Of a stretch of 51,596 nt of DNA, positions 23,734 through 30,629 are shown piece by piece (within the stretch, counting starts at the first letter, position 1; each line of letters opens with the position of its first letter). The notes beneath the pieces are model-generated. The model ran no database searches. It had not been told where the DNA came from and saw only the letters and a program-made list of their open reading frames with translations. Source of the stretch: Alphaproteobacteria bacterium (GTDB lineage: Bacteria; Pseudomonadota; Alphaproteobacteria; Micavibrionales; Micavibrionaceae); contig JAJFGV010000048.1 in NCBI GenBank assembly GCA_021775965.1, positions 1 through 51,596 of the forward strand, in the 5' to 3' direction. A program made the translations under genes and the position numbers.

Positions 23734-24089
23734 TGGTCGCCTTCGGCTTTCGCCAACTCGATGGCGCGATCGAATGCGTCGAGGACGTCTTGCTTGGTGC
23801 GGCCGGGTGCGTCCGCGTTCTCTTCGTCTCCCTCATCCGTATCCGCCCACCCAGGCTTCAGCCAGTCGAGAGCCTCACAGGCTGCGTCTACCGCGTCCGC
23901 GTCATCGTCACGCGTGAACGCCTCCAGGATGCCGGAGGCAGCGGTGATGCGTAGCTGTAGCGCCCGGAACGCTGTCTCGACGGCATGGCGCGCGTCTCGC
24001 GTCTCGCCGCTCGCCTCAGCCTCTCCAGCAAGACCGTCGCGGAGGACCTCCACCATCAGCTTGTCGATCGCTTTCTCAACGTCAGTCAT
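23730..24089 (-). CDS. Acidic helical protein (119 aa)
   Basis: A very acidic helical protein (DDDADAVDAACEAL; ADTDEGDEENADA). No recognised motif. Small acidic phage proteins can be DNA mimics, but nothing specific shows that here. Four-base overlaps on both sides. Confidence 0.55.
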   Translation of the reverse strand: MTDVEKAIDKLMVEVLRDGLAGEAEASGETRDARHAVETAFRALQLRITAASGILEAFTRDDDADAVDAACEALDWLKPGWADTDEGDEENADAPGRTKQDVLDAFDRAIELAKAEGDQ

Positions 24090-24358
24090 TGCACTTCCCT
24101 TCGATGTTGAATCGTCAACTCAACGCCACGCGCTGCCATCTCTCGCGCCGTGGTGAAACACTCACGCAGCACCGTTGCCGCGCCGTTGCGAAGCTCTAGC
24201 CAGTAGACGTAGTCGCCGCCATAGACGGCCGGAACCTCTTCGCGTGACATCCTCAACGTCTTGTCGCCGATGGTGGCGACAAGTTCGCGCTTAGCGATGG
24301 CAAAGGCTGTCATCATGCCGGCCCAGTAAACGGACGACGCTGCTAGCTCTTGCGTCAC
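24086..24358 (-). CDS. Hypothetical protein (90 aa)
   Basis: A 90-residue GTG-initiated protein (GTGA overlap) with an alpha/beta pattern (YWLELRNGAATVLRECF). No family recognised. Confidence 0.55.
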   Translation of the reverse strand: MTQELAASSVYWAGMMTAFAIAKRELVATIGDKTLRMSREEVPAVYGGDYVYWLELRNGAATVLRECFTTAREMAARGVELTIQHRREVQ

Positions 24359-24909
24359 GTCGGCTCTCCGTGCGGAACGGTTGACTGTTGAACCGGCAGC
24401 GCTATGGCCACCGTCGCGCCAGGGTCCACCATTGACATGCGCGAGCGCTTGCCAACACGTGTATCGGTCAACTGGTCTAGCGATGACGCGAGCGGGTTGG
24501 CCCTGGCCAGCGTCAGAAGCTCCGGCTTCGCCAGCGCCTTGGTTGCGATCTGGTCGACGCGTTCCGACGTCATGCCCATCACCTCAGCGATCTCAACATC
24601 GAGCATCCCAGACTCCACCGCAGCGCGCTGAATGGCATCGAGGCCACACGTCTCGGCAAGGTCGGAGAAGTCGTCACGCTTGGAGTGCTCCACCAGGCGC
24701 CCCGAAGGGTGAACGGTGATAGCGAGGTGGTAACGGCAGCTTGCCCACGGACAGGGGCGCGGTCCGTTGATGCAATCGCTGCGACGCTTCGGACGCTGCT
24801 TCTGCATACGGAGGCGTCGATGCCTGTCCACTGGTCCGCCATTGGCAGCAACGACGCTCTCTAGCCGCGTGAGCCACGCTGACCGCTTCTTGTCTTCGCA
24901 GGTAGCCAT
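24355..24909 (-). CDS. Sigma-factor region 4-like DNA-binding protein
   Basis: 184 residues from the ATG at 24909 (TAATG overlap). The CPWASCRYHLAITVHPSGRLVE segment followed by CGLDAIQRAAVESGMLDVEIAEVMGMTSERVDQIATKAL resembles the sigma-70 region 4 helix-turn-helix as found in stand-alone sigma-like proteins. I recall the RPCP..SCR.HL lead-in from bacterial and phage relatives. It could redirect host RNA polymerase to phage promoters. Confidence 0.65.
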   Translation of the reverse strand: MATCEDKKRSAWLTRLESVVAANGGPVDRHRRLRMQKQRPKRRSDCINGPRPCPWASCRYHLAITVHPSGRLVEHSKRDDFSDLAETCGLDAIQRAAVESGMLDVEIAEVMGMTSERVDQIATKALAKPELLTLARANPLASSLDQLTDTRVGKRSRMSMVDPGATVAIALPVQQSTVPHGEPT

Positions 24910-25739
24910 TAGACGTCGTACGCGCCCCAGGGCGTAGCGTCGGGCTCTGACGGGTCTGGTGGGGCTGTGCGGTATAGGTTGGCGAGGACCGCATGCCACG
25001 TGTCGGGTGTGGCTTCTTCGATCGCCTCCAATGCGAGGACATGGGCGCTGTGGCTGAAGTCGGCATACCGAAGTCCATCCACCTCGCCGGACATGATTGC
25101 CACGCCGACTCGACGCCAACCACTGCGGCTGAAGCCCTCCGGCATCAGCGTCATGTACTCGGTGAGCTGCTCGTCGCGGGTCTTGGACGGATGCGCTTCG
25201 ACGTCGAAACTGGGCGGCCCCGGCACTGACGTGTAGTCGATGGCGACCATTTCTTCGGCCCTGAACGGTTGGCGAGCCTTGAGAACCTTCCAGCCATCAG
25301 ACGGCGTGAAGGCGTTGATCGTGTATGGAATCGGTTCGTCGATCGACTCGACGTTGCCTCGCGCCATGGCTTCGTCGAAGCTGCCGAGTGACAGCGGCCA
25401 CAGCTCGAAGCCGGGAACCTGCCAATAAGTTGGGCGCCAATGTTCGTCTAGGCAACGCTCCTCTCCAGCGGGCCACTGAACGCGTGCGCGCTTATCGCAA
25501 ACATTGGCCACCCTTACAACCAGTGGGTTGACCCAACACTCACCAACTGCCAGCCACTCGCTGCCAACGGTCACGCTCCACAGCTCCGCAAAGTCTCCGC
25601 CAAGCCAAGACGTCAGCGCTGAGAGCTTCGGTAGCTCGGACCCATGATCGGATACGCGTCGAGTCATTTCCTGGGCCTCCTCCCAGCTGTACGCGCGCCC
25701 TCCAATTTCGATCCAGAACATGTCATCTGCTACACTCAT
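24909..25739 (-). CDS. Hypothetical protein (276 aa)
   Basis: Start at the ATG at 25739, coupled by ATGA to the HTH gene. It is rich in tryptophan and acidic residues, with several strand-turn-strand segments (WSVTVGSEWLAVGECWVNPLVVRV). No domain recognised. As the second gene of the leftward operon it is likely expressed early. Confidence 0.6.
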   Translation of the reverse strand: MSVADDMFWIEIGGRAYSWEEAQEMTRRVSDHGSELPKLSALTSWLGGDFAELWSVTVGSEWLAVGECWVNPLVVRVANVCDKRARVQWPAGEERCLDEHWRPTYWQVPGFELWPLSLGSFDEAMARGNVESIDEPIPYTINAFTPSDGWKVLKARQPFRAEEMVAIDYTSVPGPPSFDVEAHPSKTRDEQLTEYMTLMPEGFSRSGWRRVGVAIMSGEVDGLRYADFSHSAHVLALEAIEEATPDTWHAVLANLYRTAPPDPSEPDATPWGAYDV

Positions 25740-26233
25740 CCCGCCACCTTCCTGCTCAATCGCTGAGCGCTCCGTTGAACCGCAGCCGTTGCCGCGCCAA
25801 TCTGAATCACGTTGCCTCCACGAACAGCGGCAGCAACGTTGCCGCTTGCGATCTGCACGTCGAGCGCAAGCTCCGCAGGCGTCTCGTGTGGGAGCTTGGC
25901 GATCTGAATCGCCACCGTCTCCAGTCGCAGCAGCTCGTCGCATACGCGCTGAGCCTTGCCGCTGAGCACAGCCGACGCTAACAGCTGCGCCCTTCGCGCC
26001 CCGGACATGCACGACGTGTTGTGTGCGTTGCACCATTGGCTCACCGTCTTCTCGCTCACGCCAACGTGAGTCGCGAGCCAAGCCTGCGTCACACCAGCCC
26101 GATCGAGCGCGAGGCGCAGCCGCGATGATGCCGTGGCAATGGCAGCGTTGAGGGGTAAGACTTTCGCGCGCGGCTGACCTTTCGATACTGCCGCGACGGG
26201 CACAGGTTGGATGGCATGAACGACATTCGACAT
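25736..26233 (-). CDS. XRE-type HTH regulator
   Basis: A 165-residue protein with a helix-turn-helix near residues 45-70 (DRAGVTQAWLATHVGVSEKTVSQWCNAH). A helical C-terminal region that probably dimerises follows (ETVAIQIAKLPHETPAELALDVQ). Located near the start of the leftward operon beside divergent promoters, so autoregulation or early repression is likely. Confidence 0.75.
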   Translation of the reverse strand: MSNVVHAIQPVPVAAVSKGQPRAKVLPLNAAIATASSRLRLALDRAGVTQAWLATHVGVSEKTVSQWCNAHNTSCMSGARRAQLLASAVLSGKAQRVCDELLRLETVAIQIAKLPHETPAELALDVQIASGNVAAAVRGGNVIQIGAATAAVQRSAQRLSRKVAG

Positions 26234-26254
26234 GGTGATTGCGGTCCCGAGCCG

Positions 26255-26455
26255 CTAGGTGCGATTCTGTTTCGGTTGGGCCTCACCGCAAGGCGAGGCA
26301 ATGTGGTCCGGCTGTGGACGCCGGAACGTGGACGATTGCTGATGGCGATGCGCCAAGGGTTGGCGGAGGCCACGGACAAGGGTTGTGACGAGACACTGAA
26401 GCGCAGAGGCAATCGCCAGGGCGAAAGCCAGCGCGAAGATGACAGGGTCAGGCAC
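26255..26455 (-). CDS. Small membrane protein (66 aa)
   Basis: Start at the GTG at 26455, overlapping the upstream stop by 8 bases. One hydrophobic helix (VIFALAFALAIASALQCLVTTLV) is followed by a basic, polar tail. A longer overlapping frame exists on the other strand but has no support. Confidence 0.5.
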   Translation of the reverse strand: MPDPVIFALAFALAIASALQCLVTTLVRGLRQPLAHRHQQSSTFRRPQPDHIASPCGEAQPKQNRT

Positions 26456-26744
26456 CGGCGACCCCTGCCGCAGCGGAAGCCGAAGCAACCGGAGATGACG
26501 GCGCGACGCTGGTGGAGGGGGCGAGCGCTACGGTGAGGTTGCGCGTCGGGTGCTGCCTGGGTCCACGTCGCAACGGGCACCAGGGCGGCGCTCCGGGGTT
26601 GGCGAGGTAGACGTCAGGGATGTCTGAGACGTCGTGGTTCCTCTCGATGGCGTCACAGAAACGGTCGCCTGGGGTGGCGTAGTCTCGCCAGGCCGGCGAG
26701 TTGAACGGGCAGGCTTGGCAGCCGGTGACCTTCAGGGTTCGCAC
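26448..26744 (-). CDS. First gene of leftward operon: Cys-containing protein
   Basis: 98 residues from the GTG at 26744, immediately after a TTGACA-17-CATTCT promoter. The conserved-looking part is KVTGCQACPFNSPAW ... PGDRFCDAIERNHDVSDIP ... PGAPPWCPL, in which four cysteines could bind metal. The tail is low-complexity (Ala, Ser, Pro). Function unknown; the leading position suggests an early role. Confidence 0.6.
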   Translation of the reverse strand: MRTLKVTGCQACPFNSPAWRDYATPGDRFCDAIERNHDVSDIPDVYLANPGAPPWCPLRRGPRQHPTRNLTVALAPSTSVAPSSPVASASAAAGVAGA

Positions 26745-26780
26745 GTTGACCAGAATGGGCGTTCTGGTGCGACTTGTCAA
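26745..26780 (-). promoter_or_regulatory. Leaderless promoter for the leftward operon
   Basis: TTGACA (26780-26775), a 17-base spacer and CATTCT (26757-26752) lie seven bases before the GTG start, so transcription would begin about at the start codon. The same geometry with ATG starts recurs at four other sites in this window. Start site not measured. Confidence 0.5.
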
Positions 26781-26834
26781 CCCCGGATTACCAGCAAACT
26801 GTTCACGGTCTCCCGGTAGACTGGAAACCGTACG

Positions 26835-27107
26835 ATGTCAGCAAGCAAGAGTGGAATCCGCTCCAAGCAGAACGAGCGTGTGCGCGAGCTGGTGCGACGG
26901 CTGATCGCCCCTGATCGGTTTGGCAACCAGCGCGCCCTCTCCGAGGCCATGAAGGCAGACGGTGAACCAGGGGTCGGCCAGGCAGCCATCAGCGGCTACA
27001 CCACCGGCGCTGGCATCTGGACGGGCGCGGAACCAGGAAGCGTGCTCCTCGCCTCTGTTGATCCACCAGGCTCGCGTGACGGTGGCGTAGCGTGGAAGGG
27101 CGTCTAG
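26835..27107 (+). CDS. HTH regulator, possibly frameshifted
   Basis: The first 55 residues (RELVRRLIAPDRFGNQRALSEAMKADG, then VGQAAISGYTTG) fit a Cro/C1-type helix-turn-helix. After residue 58 the sequence no longer looks like the usual C-terminus, so the gene may be truncated by a frameshift. A 124-codon minus-strand frame covers the same bases; the HTH match favours this strand. Placed divergently from the leftward operon, as expected for a switch repressor. Confidence 0.45.
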   Translation: MSASKSGIRSKQNERVRELVRRLIAPDRFGNQRALSEAMKADGEPGVGQAAISGYTTGAGIWTGAEPGSVLLASVDPPGSRDGGVAWKGV

Positions 27108-27250
27108 TAGCGTGTAGAGGTAGCGAGTCGTCTCGTCAGGCCAACATGACGACATCCGCGTGATCACCTGCTGCAGCACCCCGAAACGCTTTGGCATGGG
27201 CTCAGGATACACGCCCTAGGTAGGACACGCATCCTAGCCCAGGGCTGTAC

Positions 27251-27314
27251 TTGTCAGGCTTGAACAGTTTTCTGATATTTCAGGCTTGCCATGTTTGACC
27301 AGAACGCTTATACC
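27251..27314 (+). promoter_or_regulatory. Tandem promoters for rightward genes
   Basis: Two sigma70-like promoters are visible: TTGTCA-17-GATATT (27251-27279) and TTGCCA-17-TATACC (27286-27314). Both contain or border copies of CAGGCTTG (27254 and 27281), a possible operator. They precede a GTG start at 27342 with GGAGG, so these transcripts have a normal leader, unlike the leaderless promoters elsewhere. Confidence 0.55.
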
Positions 27315-27341
27315 TATCTCACCACAGCGAAGGAGGCCGCA

Positions 27342-27647
27342 GTGACCACGAGCTACGACAGTTGGAAGACCCACAACCCCGCAGACGACCACGACGATGC
27401 GCACGAGTGTCTCTGCTGTGACGAGCCGGTCAAGGTCGACCACTGCGACCACGACGCTGCGATCGACTACTGCGGCCACTGCCAAGAGCACAGCTGCAAG
27501 ACGTCGAACGTACAGCCCAGCTGTGACGTCTGTGGCGTTCCCGCGCCGCTAGGCGCCCTGCCGTGCGTCGCATGGCACTGCGGCCCGTGTGAGGCGTCTG
27601 AGGGCCCTGCCAAGGCTGACCCGCGTGGGTTGGAGGTGGCAGCGTGA
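27342..27647 (+). CDS. Cysteine-rich zinc protein (101 aa)
   Basis: Starts at GTG 27342 with AAGGAGG five bases upstream. Metal-type motifs are ECLCCDEPVKV, CDHDAAIDYCGHC, SCDVCGV and HCGPCEA, enough for two or three zinc sites. Probably nucleic-acid- or protein-binding. It is the first gene of the rightward block and is coupled by GTGA to the next. Confidence 0.6.
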   Translation: MTTSYDSWKTHNPADDHDDAHECLCCDEPVKVDHCDHDAAIDYCGHCQEHSCKTSNVQPSCDVCGVPAPLGALPCVAWHCGPCEASEGPAKADPRGLEVAA

Positions 27648-28162
27648 AGCATGCACTAAACGCTGAGCGTCTCGCACCATTCGCCGAGACTCATCCGAGC
27701 CGAGCGCTTGCGCTAGCGAACGCTGGCATCCGTCAGACTCTCTACAACTGGCGGCGCTTTCTTCGTCGGCCACAGAACGATCTCCAGCAGTGGTGTGACG
27801 ACACAGCGAAGCGTCGAGCCCTCGTCGTCGAGCGCGTGTCTGGCCTGCTACAGCTCCGCCGCTCGCTCCAGCAACGTGGCGTCACTGGCTATGCCGTAGT
27901 TGAGCCCGGCTCCAGGCAGCAAGAGTTTGTGTCCGGCCGCTACACTCATGGCTGGTGCGGCGCTAGTGCCACCGGTAACTGGCACCATGGCCGAGGACTC
28001 CCATGCGTAGACCTAATCATTGGCCTGGACGACGGCTCCTGCTTCGCGCAGGTGCGCACGTTCACGTCGCAGTCGGTTGCAGACAGGTCCGCGGACCGGC
28101 TTGTTGACGCAGGCTTCGCGCTCGCCGTTCACACCAACGCAATGCAACAGGTGGCAGCATGA
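27644..28162 (+). CDS. Hypothetical protein (172 aa)
   Basis: A basic, helical N-terminal half (LYNWRRFLRRPQNDLQQW, LLQLRRSLQQRG) is followed by a strand-rich C-terminus (CVDLIIGLDDGSCFAQVRTF). GTG start coupled by GTGA. No family recognised. Confidence 0.6.
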   Translation: MKHALNAERLAPFAETHPSRALALANAGIRQTLYNWRRFLRRPQNDLQQWCDDTAKRRALVVERVSGLLQLRRSLQQRGVTGYAVVEPGSRQQEFVSGRYTHGWCGASATGNWHHGRGLPCVDLIIGLDDGSCFAQVRTFTSQSVADRSADRLVDAGFALAVHTNAMQQVAA

Positions 28163-28386
28163 ACGCACCAATCCACATTCCGGGCCTCAAGACCGAGGCT
28201 GAGATCGCCACAACGCGATTCGCAGCTATCAGCGTCGACGCACGCAATCAGCTGGCCGACGCCGACGAGTTGCTCTCTTGCCTCAGCGCAACGATCCCGA
28301 GCAGCAACGACGTGGGTCACGATCTGGTCGGCCAGATTCGCTACCTGCTCACCGATGCGTCACGCATCCTGGAGTGGCAACGATGA
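28159..28386 (+). CDS. Hypothetical helical protein (75 aa)
   Basis: ATG in ATGA overlap; acidic helical protein with no recognised motif, ending in an ATGA overlap with the next gene. Confidence 0.6.
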   Translation: MNAPIHIPGLKTEAEIATTRFAAISVDARNQLADADELLSCLSATIPSSNDVGHDLVGQIRYLLTDASRILEWQR

Positions 28387-28640
28387 CGGTTCTGGAAGCA
28401 TACAACCAGCTAAGCGAGCTGGCGAAGTCGAATGGTGAAACGCTGACGGTAGACCTCAGCTTTAGCGTCGGCCAAGACAAGTCACCGGATGTCAGCTGGA
28501 TGCTGTATCACAGCCGCGGCGCAATCGACGCGACCAATCTCCGCGAACTCGTCGCCGCTTACAAGGTGGCACTGAGACCGGAGAGCGCTGAGGTTATGCT
28601 TGGCGAACTCGGAACGCCCGACACGATCGGGCAACGGTAG
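28383..28640 (+). CDS. Hypothetical protein (85 aa)
   Basis: Starts at the ATG at 28383 (ATGA overlap) and encodes an 85-residue alpha/beta protein (ETLTVDLSFSVG; ELVAAYKVALRPESAEVML). No family recognised. Its stop is followed directly by the structured RNA region. Confidence 0.6.
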   Translation: MTVLEAYNQLSELAKSNGETLTVDLSFSVGQDKSPDVSWMLYHSRGAIDATNLRELVAAYKVALRPESAEVMLGELGTPDTIGQR

Positions 28641-28788
28641 CCGAGGCGTTAACTCAACGAACTTGTTCTAAGCAAGAAGGAGGCTGCCATGGTGCGCCGG
28701 AGGGTAAAGCCTCAAGCCGCATGCGGTGAAACTCCGCATGGCATAGCAAGCGCCTACATCTAGCACGATCAGAGAGCATATAGAGGCT
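28641..28788 (+). ncRNA. Structured non-coding region
   Basis: 148 bases without a gene but dense in pairing: CGTT/AACG, CTTG/CAAG around TTCTAAG, GAGGCT/AGCCTC, and CATGCGG with CCGCATG around TGAAACT. It lies directly upstream of a tRNA-like element. It could be a ribozyme or intron fragment, or a leader structure. No known class is recognised. Confidence 0.35.
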
Positions 28789-28864
28789 AGCCAGCTCTAG
28801 ACGGAAACCGCCATCATTGATGTTCGTTGTCTTCGGCGGCCGGGTTCGAGTCCCGGGTTGGCTA
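28789..28864 (+). tRNA. tRNA-like element, degenerate D and anticodon arms
   Basis: A 76-nt element, exactly tRNA length. The acceptor AGCCAGC/GTTGGCT pairs over 7 bp, the T arm CCGGG-TTCGAGT-CCCGG is perfect, and the discriminator is A. The D region has the GACGGAA loop seen in the permuted tRNAs nearby, but its stem does not close and no 5-bp anticodon stem is found. It may be a decayed tRNA or an intermediate of rearrangement. Confidence 0.45.
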
Positions 28865-28892
28865 CTGGACACTGAGTCCACGAAAGAGAACC

Positions 28893-29645
28893 ATGAAGCA
28901 GAATCAAGCCATTGCCATTCGCAAGAGCGTCAAGAAAGCAGCCAGTGACGCCATCACCAAAGCCTATCACCAGCACCAGCGCGCCGAGCTGCTCACCGGC
29001 CTGACGCGGGCCTATACGCCCAAGGACGAAGACGGAGAGACGCTGCCGCCAGAGCGCAAGCTCGTCCAGGTTCGTGTCCTCGACACGCTGGCCGACGTGA
29101 TTGCTGCAGGAGTCGATCTGTTCGACGTCACGGCAACGTGTGAATGGGGCAACACCGCCAACTTCGCCGACGTCGTGGTCGATGACCAGGTCGTGATCAA
29201 ACAAGCGCCGGTGACGTTCCTTCTCTTCCTGGAGAAGAACCTTGTGGACATTGGCACGCTCATCGCGAAGCTGCCGGTTCTCGATCCCGCCGAGCAGTGG
29301 TCGTACAGCGACGAGCACGGCTGTTTCGTCACGCAACCGGTGCAGCAAAACCGCACCAAGAAGACGCCCCGCCACTACACCAAGGCGGAGGCCACCGAGA
29401 ACCATCCGGCGCAGGTCGAGATGTACTACGAGGACGTTCAGATCGGAACCTGGCGCACCGTCAAGATGAGCGGCGCCATCCGAGCATCTGACCAGGCAGC
29501 CATGATGGATCGCGTTGCCAAGCTGATGCGCGCAGTCAAACTGGCTCGCGAAGAGGCCAACGGCAACACGGTCGAACGCAAGCGCGTGGCCACGCCCATC
29601 TTCGACTACGTGTTCCGCGGTGAGGCACCAGCCTCCTCCGCATAA
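28893..29645 (+). CDS. Conserved phage protein (DUF7873-like)
   Basis: 250 residues from the ATG at 28893. I recognise the layout NQAIAIRKSVK..., KDEDGETLPPERK, LFDVTATCEWGNTANFADVVVD, APVTFLLFLEK and AVKLAREEAN as a phage family of unknown function (name recalled, not searched). These genes usually sit near recombination genes, as here (Sak4-like ATPase 1 kb downstream). Confidence 0.75.
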   Translation: MKQNQAIAIRKSVKKAASDAITKAYHQHQRAELLTGLTRAYTPKDEDGETLPPERKLVQVRVLDTLADVIAAGVDLFDVTATCEWGNTANFADVVVDDQVVIKQAPVTFLLFLEKNLVDIGTLIAKLPVLDPAEQWSYSDEHGCFVTQPVQQNRTKKTPRHYTKAEATENHPAQVEMYYEDVQIGTWRTVKMSGAIRASDQAAMMDRVAKLMRAVKLAREEANGNTVERKRVATPIFDYVFRGEAPASSA

Positions 29646-29675
29646 GACTTGGAGCAAGCTCAGGCTTACTCTTAG

Positions 29676-29791
29676 CGGTCAAGGCTGATTGCAGGTTCGA
29701 TTCCTGCCCCCGTCTCCGGCGCAAGCCAACAACTGACGGGGTGGCGAAATGGAAAACGCGGCCCAGTGAAACGGGCTTCAGAGGCGACCGC
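29676..29791 (+). tRNA. Circularly permuted class II tRNA
   Basis: The 3' half precedes the 5' half. Upstream are GCGGTC, CTGA, the T arm GCAGG-TTCGATT-CCTGC and the acceptor strand CCCCGTC (29708-29714). After a 17-20 base spacer come the acceptor strand GACGGGG (29735-29741), a D arm (GCG...CGC, tRNA-Leu-like) and an anticodon arm (GGCCC/GGGCT around AGTGAAAC). Then come TCAG and GACCGC. The variable arm is completed by TCAG/CTGA and GACCGC/GCGGTC across the permutation, nested correctly. No ordinary-order partner exists for either half. Isotype is unclear because the anticodon loop has eight bases. Confidence 0.65.
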
Positions 29792-29857
29792 ATCAATCCC
29801 AGAATCAGACTATTCTCCATAGACTGAGACGGGGCCACTCTCCCGCAATCGAACGGA

Positions 29858-29950
29858 ATAGGCGAGCATTGGCAATCCTGGTTCAAATCCAGGCCGCGAC
29901 TCCAATCACACAACACACGTCGCGGTGGTCTAACGGAAAGACGCTTGTGC
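29858..29950 (+). tRNA. Second circularly permuted tRNA
   Basis: The T arm CCTGG-TTCAAAT-CCAGG is followed by acceptor strand CCGCGAC (29894-29900), discriminator T and an encoded CCA (29902-29904). Its only 7/7 complement, GTCGCGG, lies downstream at 29919-29925, after a 14-base spacer. A normal D arm (GTCT-AACGGAA-AGAC) follows it. The anticodon stem can be closed across the permutation only with wobble pairs (CTTGT with GCGAG), so anticodon and exact ends are uncertain. Confidence 0.6.
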
Positions 29951-30044
29951 ATACAAATGACCCATTTCCTTTAAACGCGTGCGTGAGCAGTGGAAGGGCT
30001 GCGAGGTAATGCTTGGATATTTAGCACGCCTCACAGTCCACTCT

Positions 30045-30104
30045 ATCCGGTGTCAGCACTAGCGCTTTGCGCTAGTTGGGGCGCGATTCCCCAGCCGGGT
30101 ACCA
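30045..30104 (+). tRNA. Minimal tRNA-like element with encoded CCA
   Basis: Acceptor ATCCGGT/GCCGGGT (two wobbles), one perfect 8-bp hairpin (ACTAGCGC-TTT-GCGCTAGT) and a T arm (TGGGG-CGCGATT-CCCCA) end in A plus CCA (30102-30104). D and anticodon arms are replaced by the single hairpin. It could be a tRNA-like processing signal, or the 3' part of a further rearranged tRNA. Confidence 0.45.
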
Positions 30105-30138
30105 ATCAAGCAGAACGCCACAACCTGGAACTTCCGCC

Positions 30139-30363
30139 ATGCCTGCACCAGCCCCAGTGATCCCAACGCTACGCCGTCGCCGCTTCATCGCCATTGCCAA
30201 GTATGGCGAGGTCAAGGCAGAGTTGAAGCGCAGCGAAGGCAAGCGCTCAGCCGACAGACGTGGCCTCGCAATGCAGGTAGCGAAGGCGCTCAAGGGTGAC
30301 GACGCGCAATGCCGTGCCGCCCTCGAAAGCATCCAACTTCAACTCATTACAGAGATGACATGA
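30139..30363 (+). CDS. Small basic protein (74 aa)
   Basis: Start at the ATG at 30139, after the tRNA-like region. A basic helical protein (TLRRRRFIAIAKYGEVKAELKRSEGKRSADRRG), likely nucleic-acid binding. ATGA overlap with the next gene. Confidence 0.55.
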   Translation: MPAPAPVIPTLRRRRFIAIAKYGEVKAELKRSEGKRSADRRGLAMQVAKALKGDDAQCRAALESIQLQLITEMT

Positions 30364-30566
30364 CACCGCGCAAGTGCTGCATACGATACGCCGACCAACT
30401 CGGACGAAGCCTCCTAGCGTTTCGACAGCGCATGTTCGCGCGAACGCTGGACGCTCTGGAGAGCGACGACGTTCGGCCGAAGCTCAAGGCGCTCACGCTG
30501 GAGCTAGCCTTCGGCGCCAACGATGCGTCAATGGTCAAGCGAGCAACGGAGGCTGACGGTGGGTGA
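30360..30566 (+). CDS. Small helical protein (68 aa)
   Basis: Starts at the ATG at 30360 (ATGA overlap). A basic N-terminus with two cysteines (PRKCCIRYADQLGR) precedes an amphipathic helix. No recognised family. Confidence 0.55.
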   Translation: MTPRKCCIRYADQLGRSLLAFRQRMFARTLDALESDDVRPKLKALTLELAFGANDASMVKRATEADGG

Positions 30567-30629
30567 GCAAGCCTTCGCCATCCACAGCTTCACACTTCCA
30601 ACCTGTATCCAAGAGAAAGACTAGACCAC

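Noticed and set aside
26207-26536. A 109-codon plus-strand frame
   Set aside because: It overlaps the XRE gene and the small membrane protein gene on the other strand, and its basic low-complexity C-terminus is typical of non-coding frames.
26838-27212. A 124-codon minus-strand gene opposite the HTH gene
   Set aside because: The plus-strand product has a recognisable helix-turn-helix. The minus product does not, though it cannot be fully excluded because the plus frame looks truncated.
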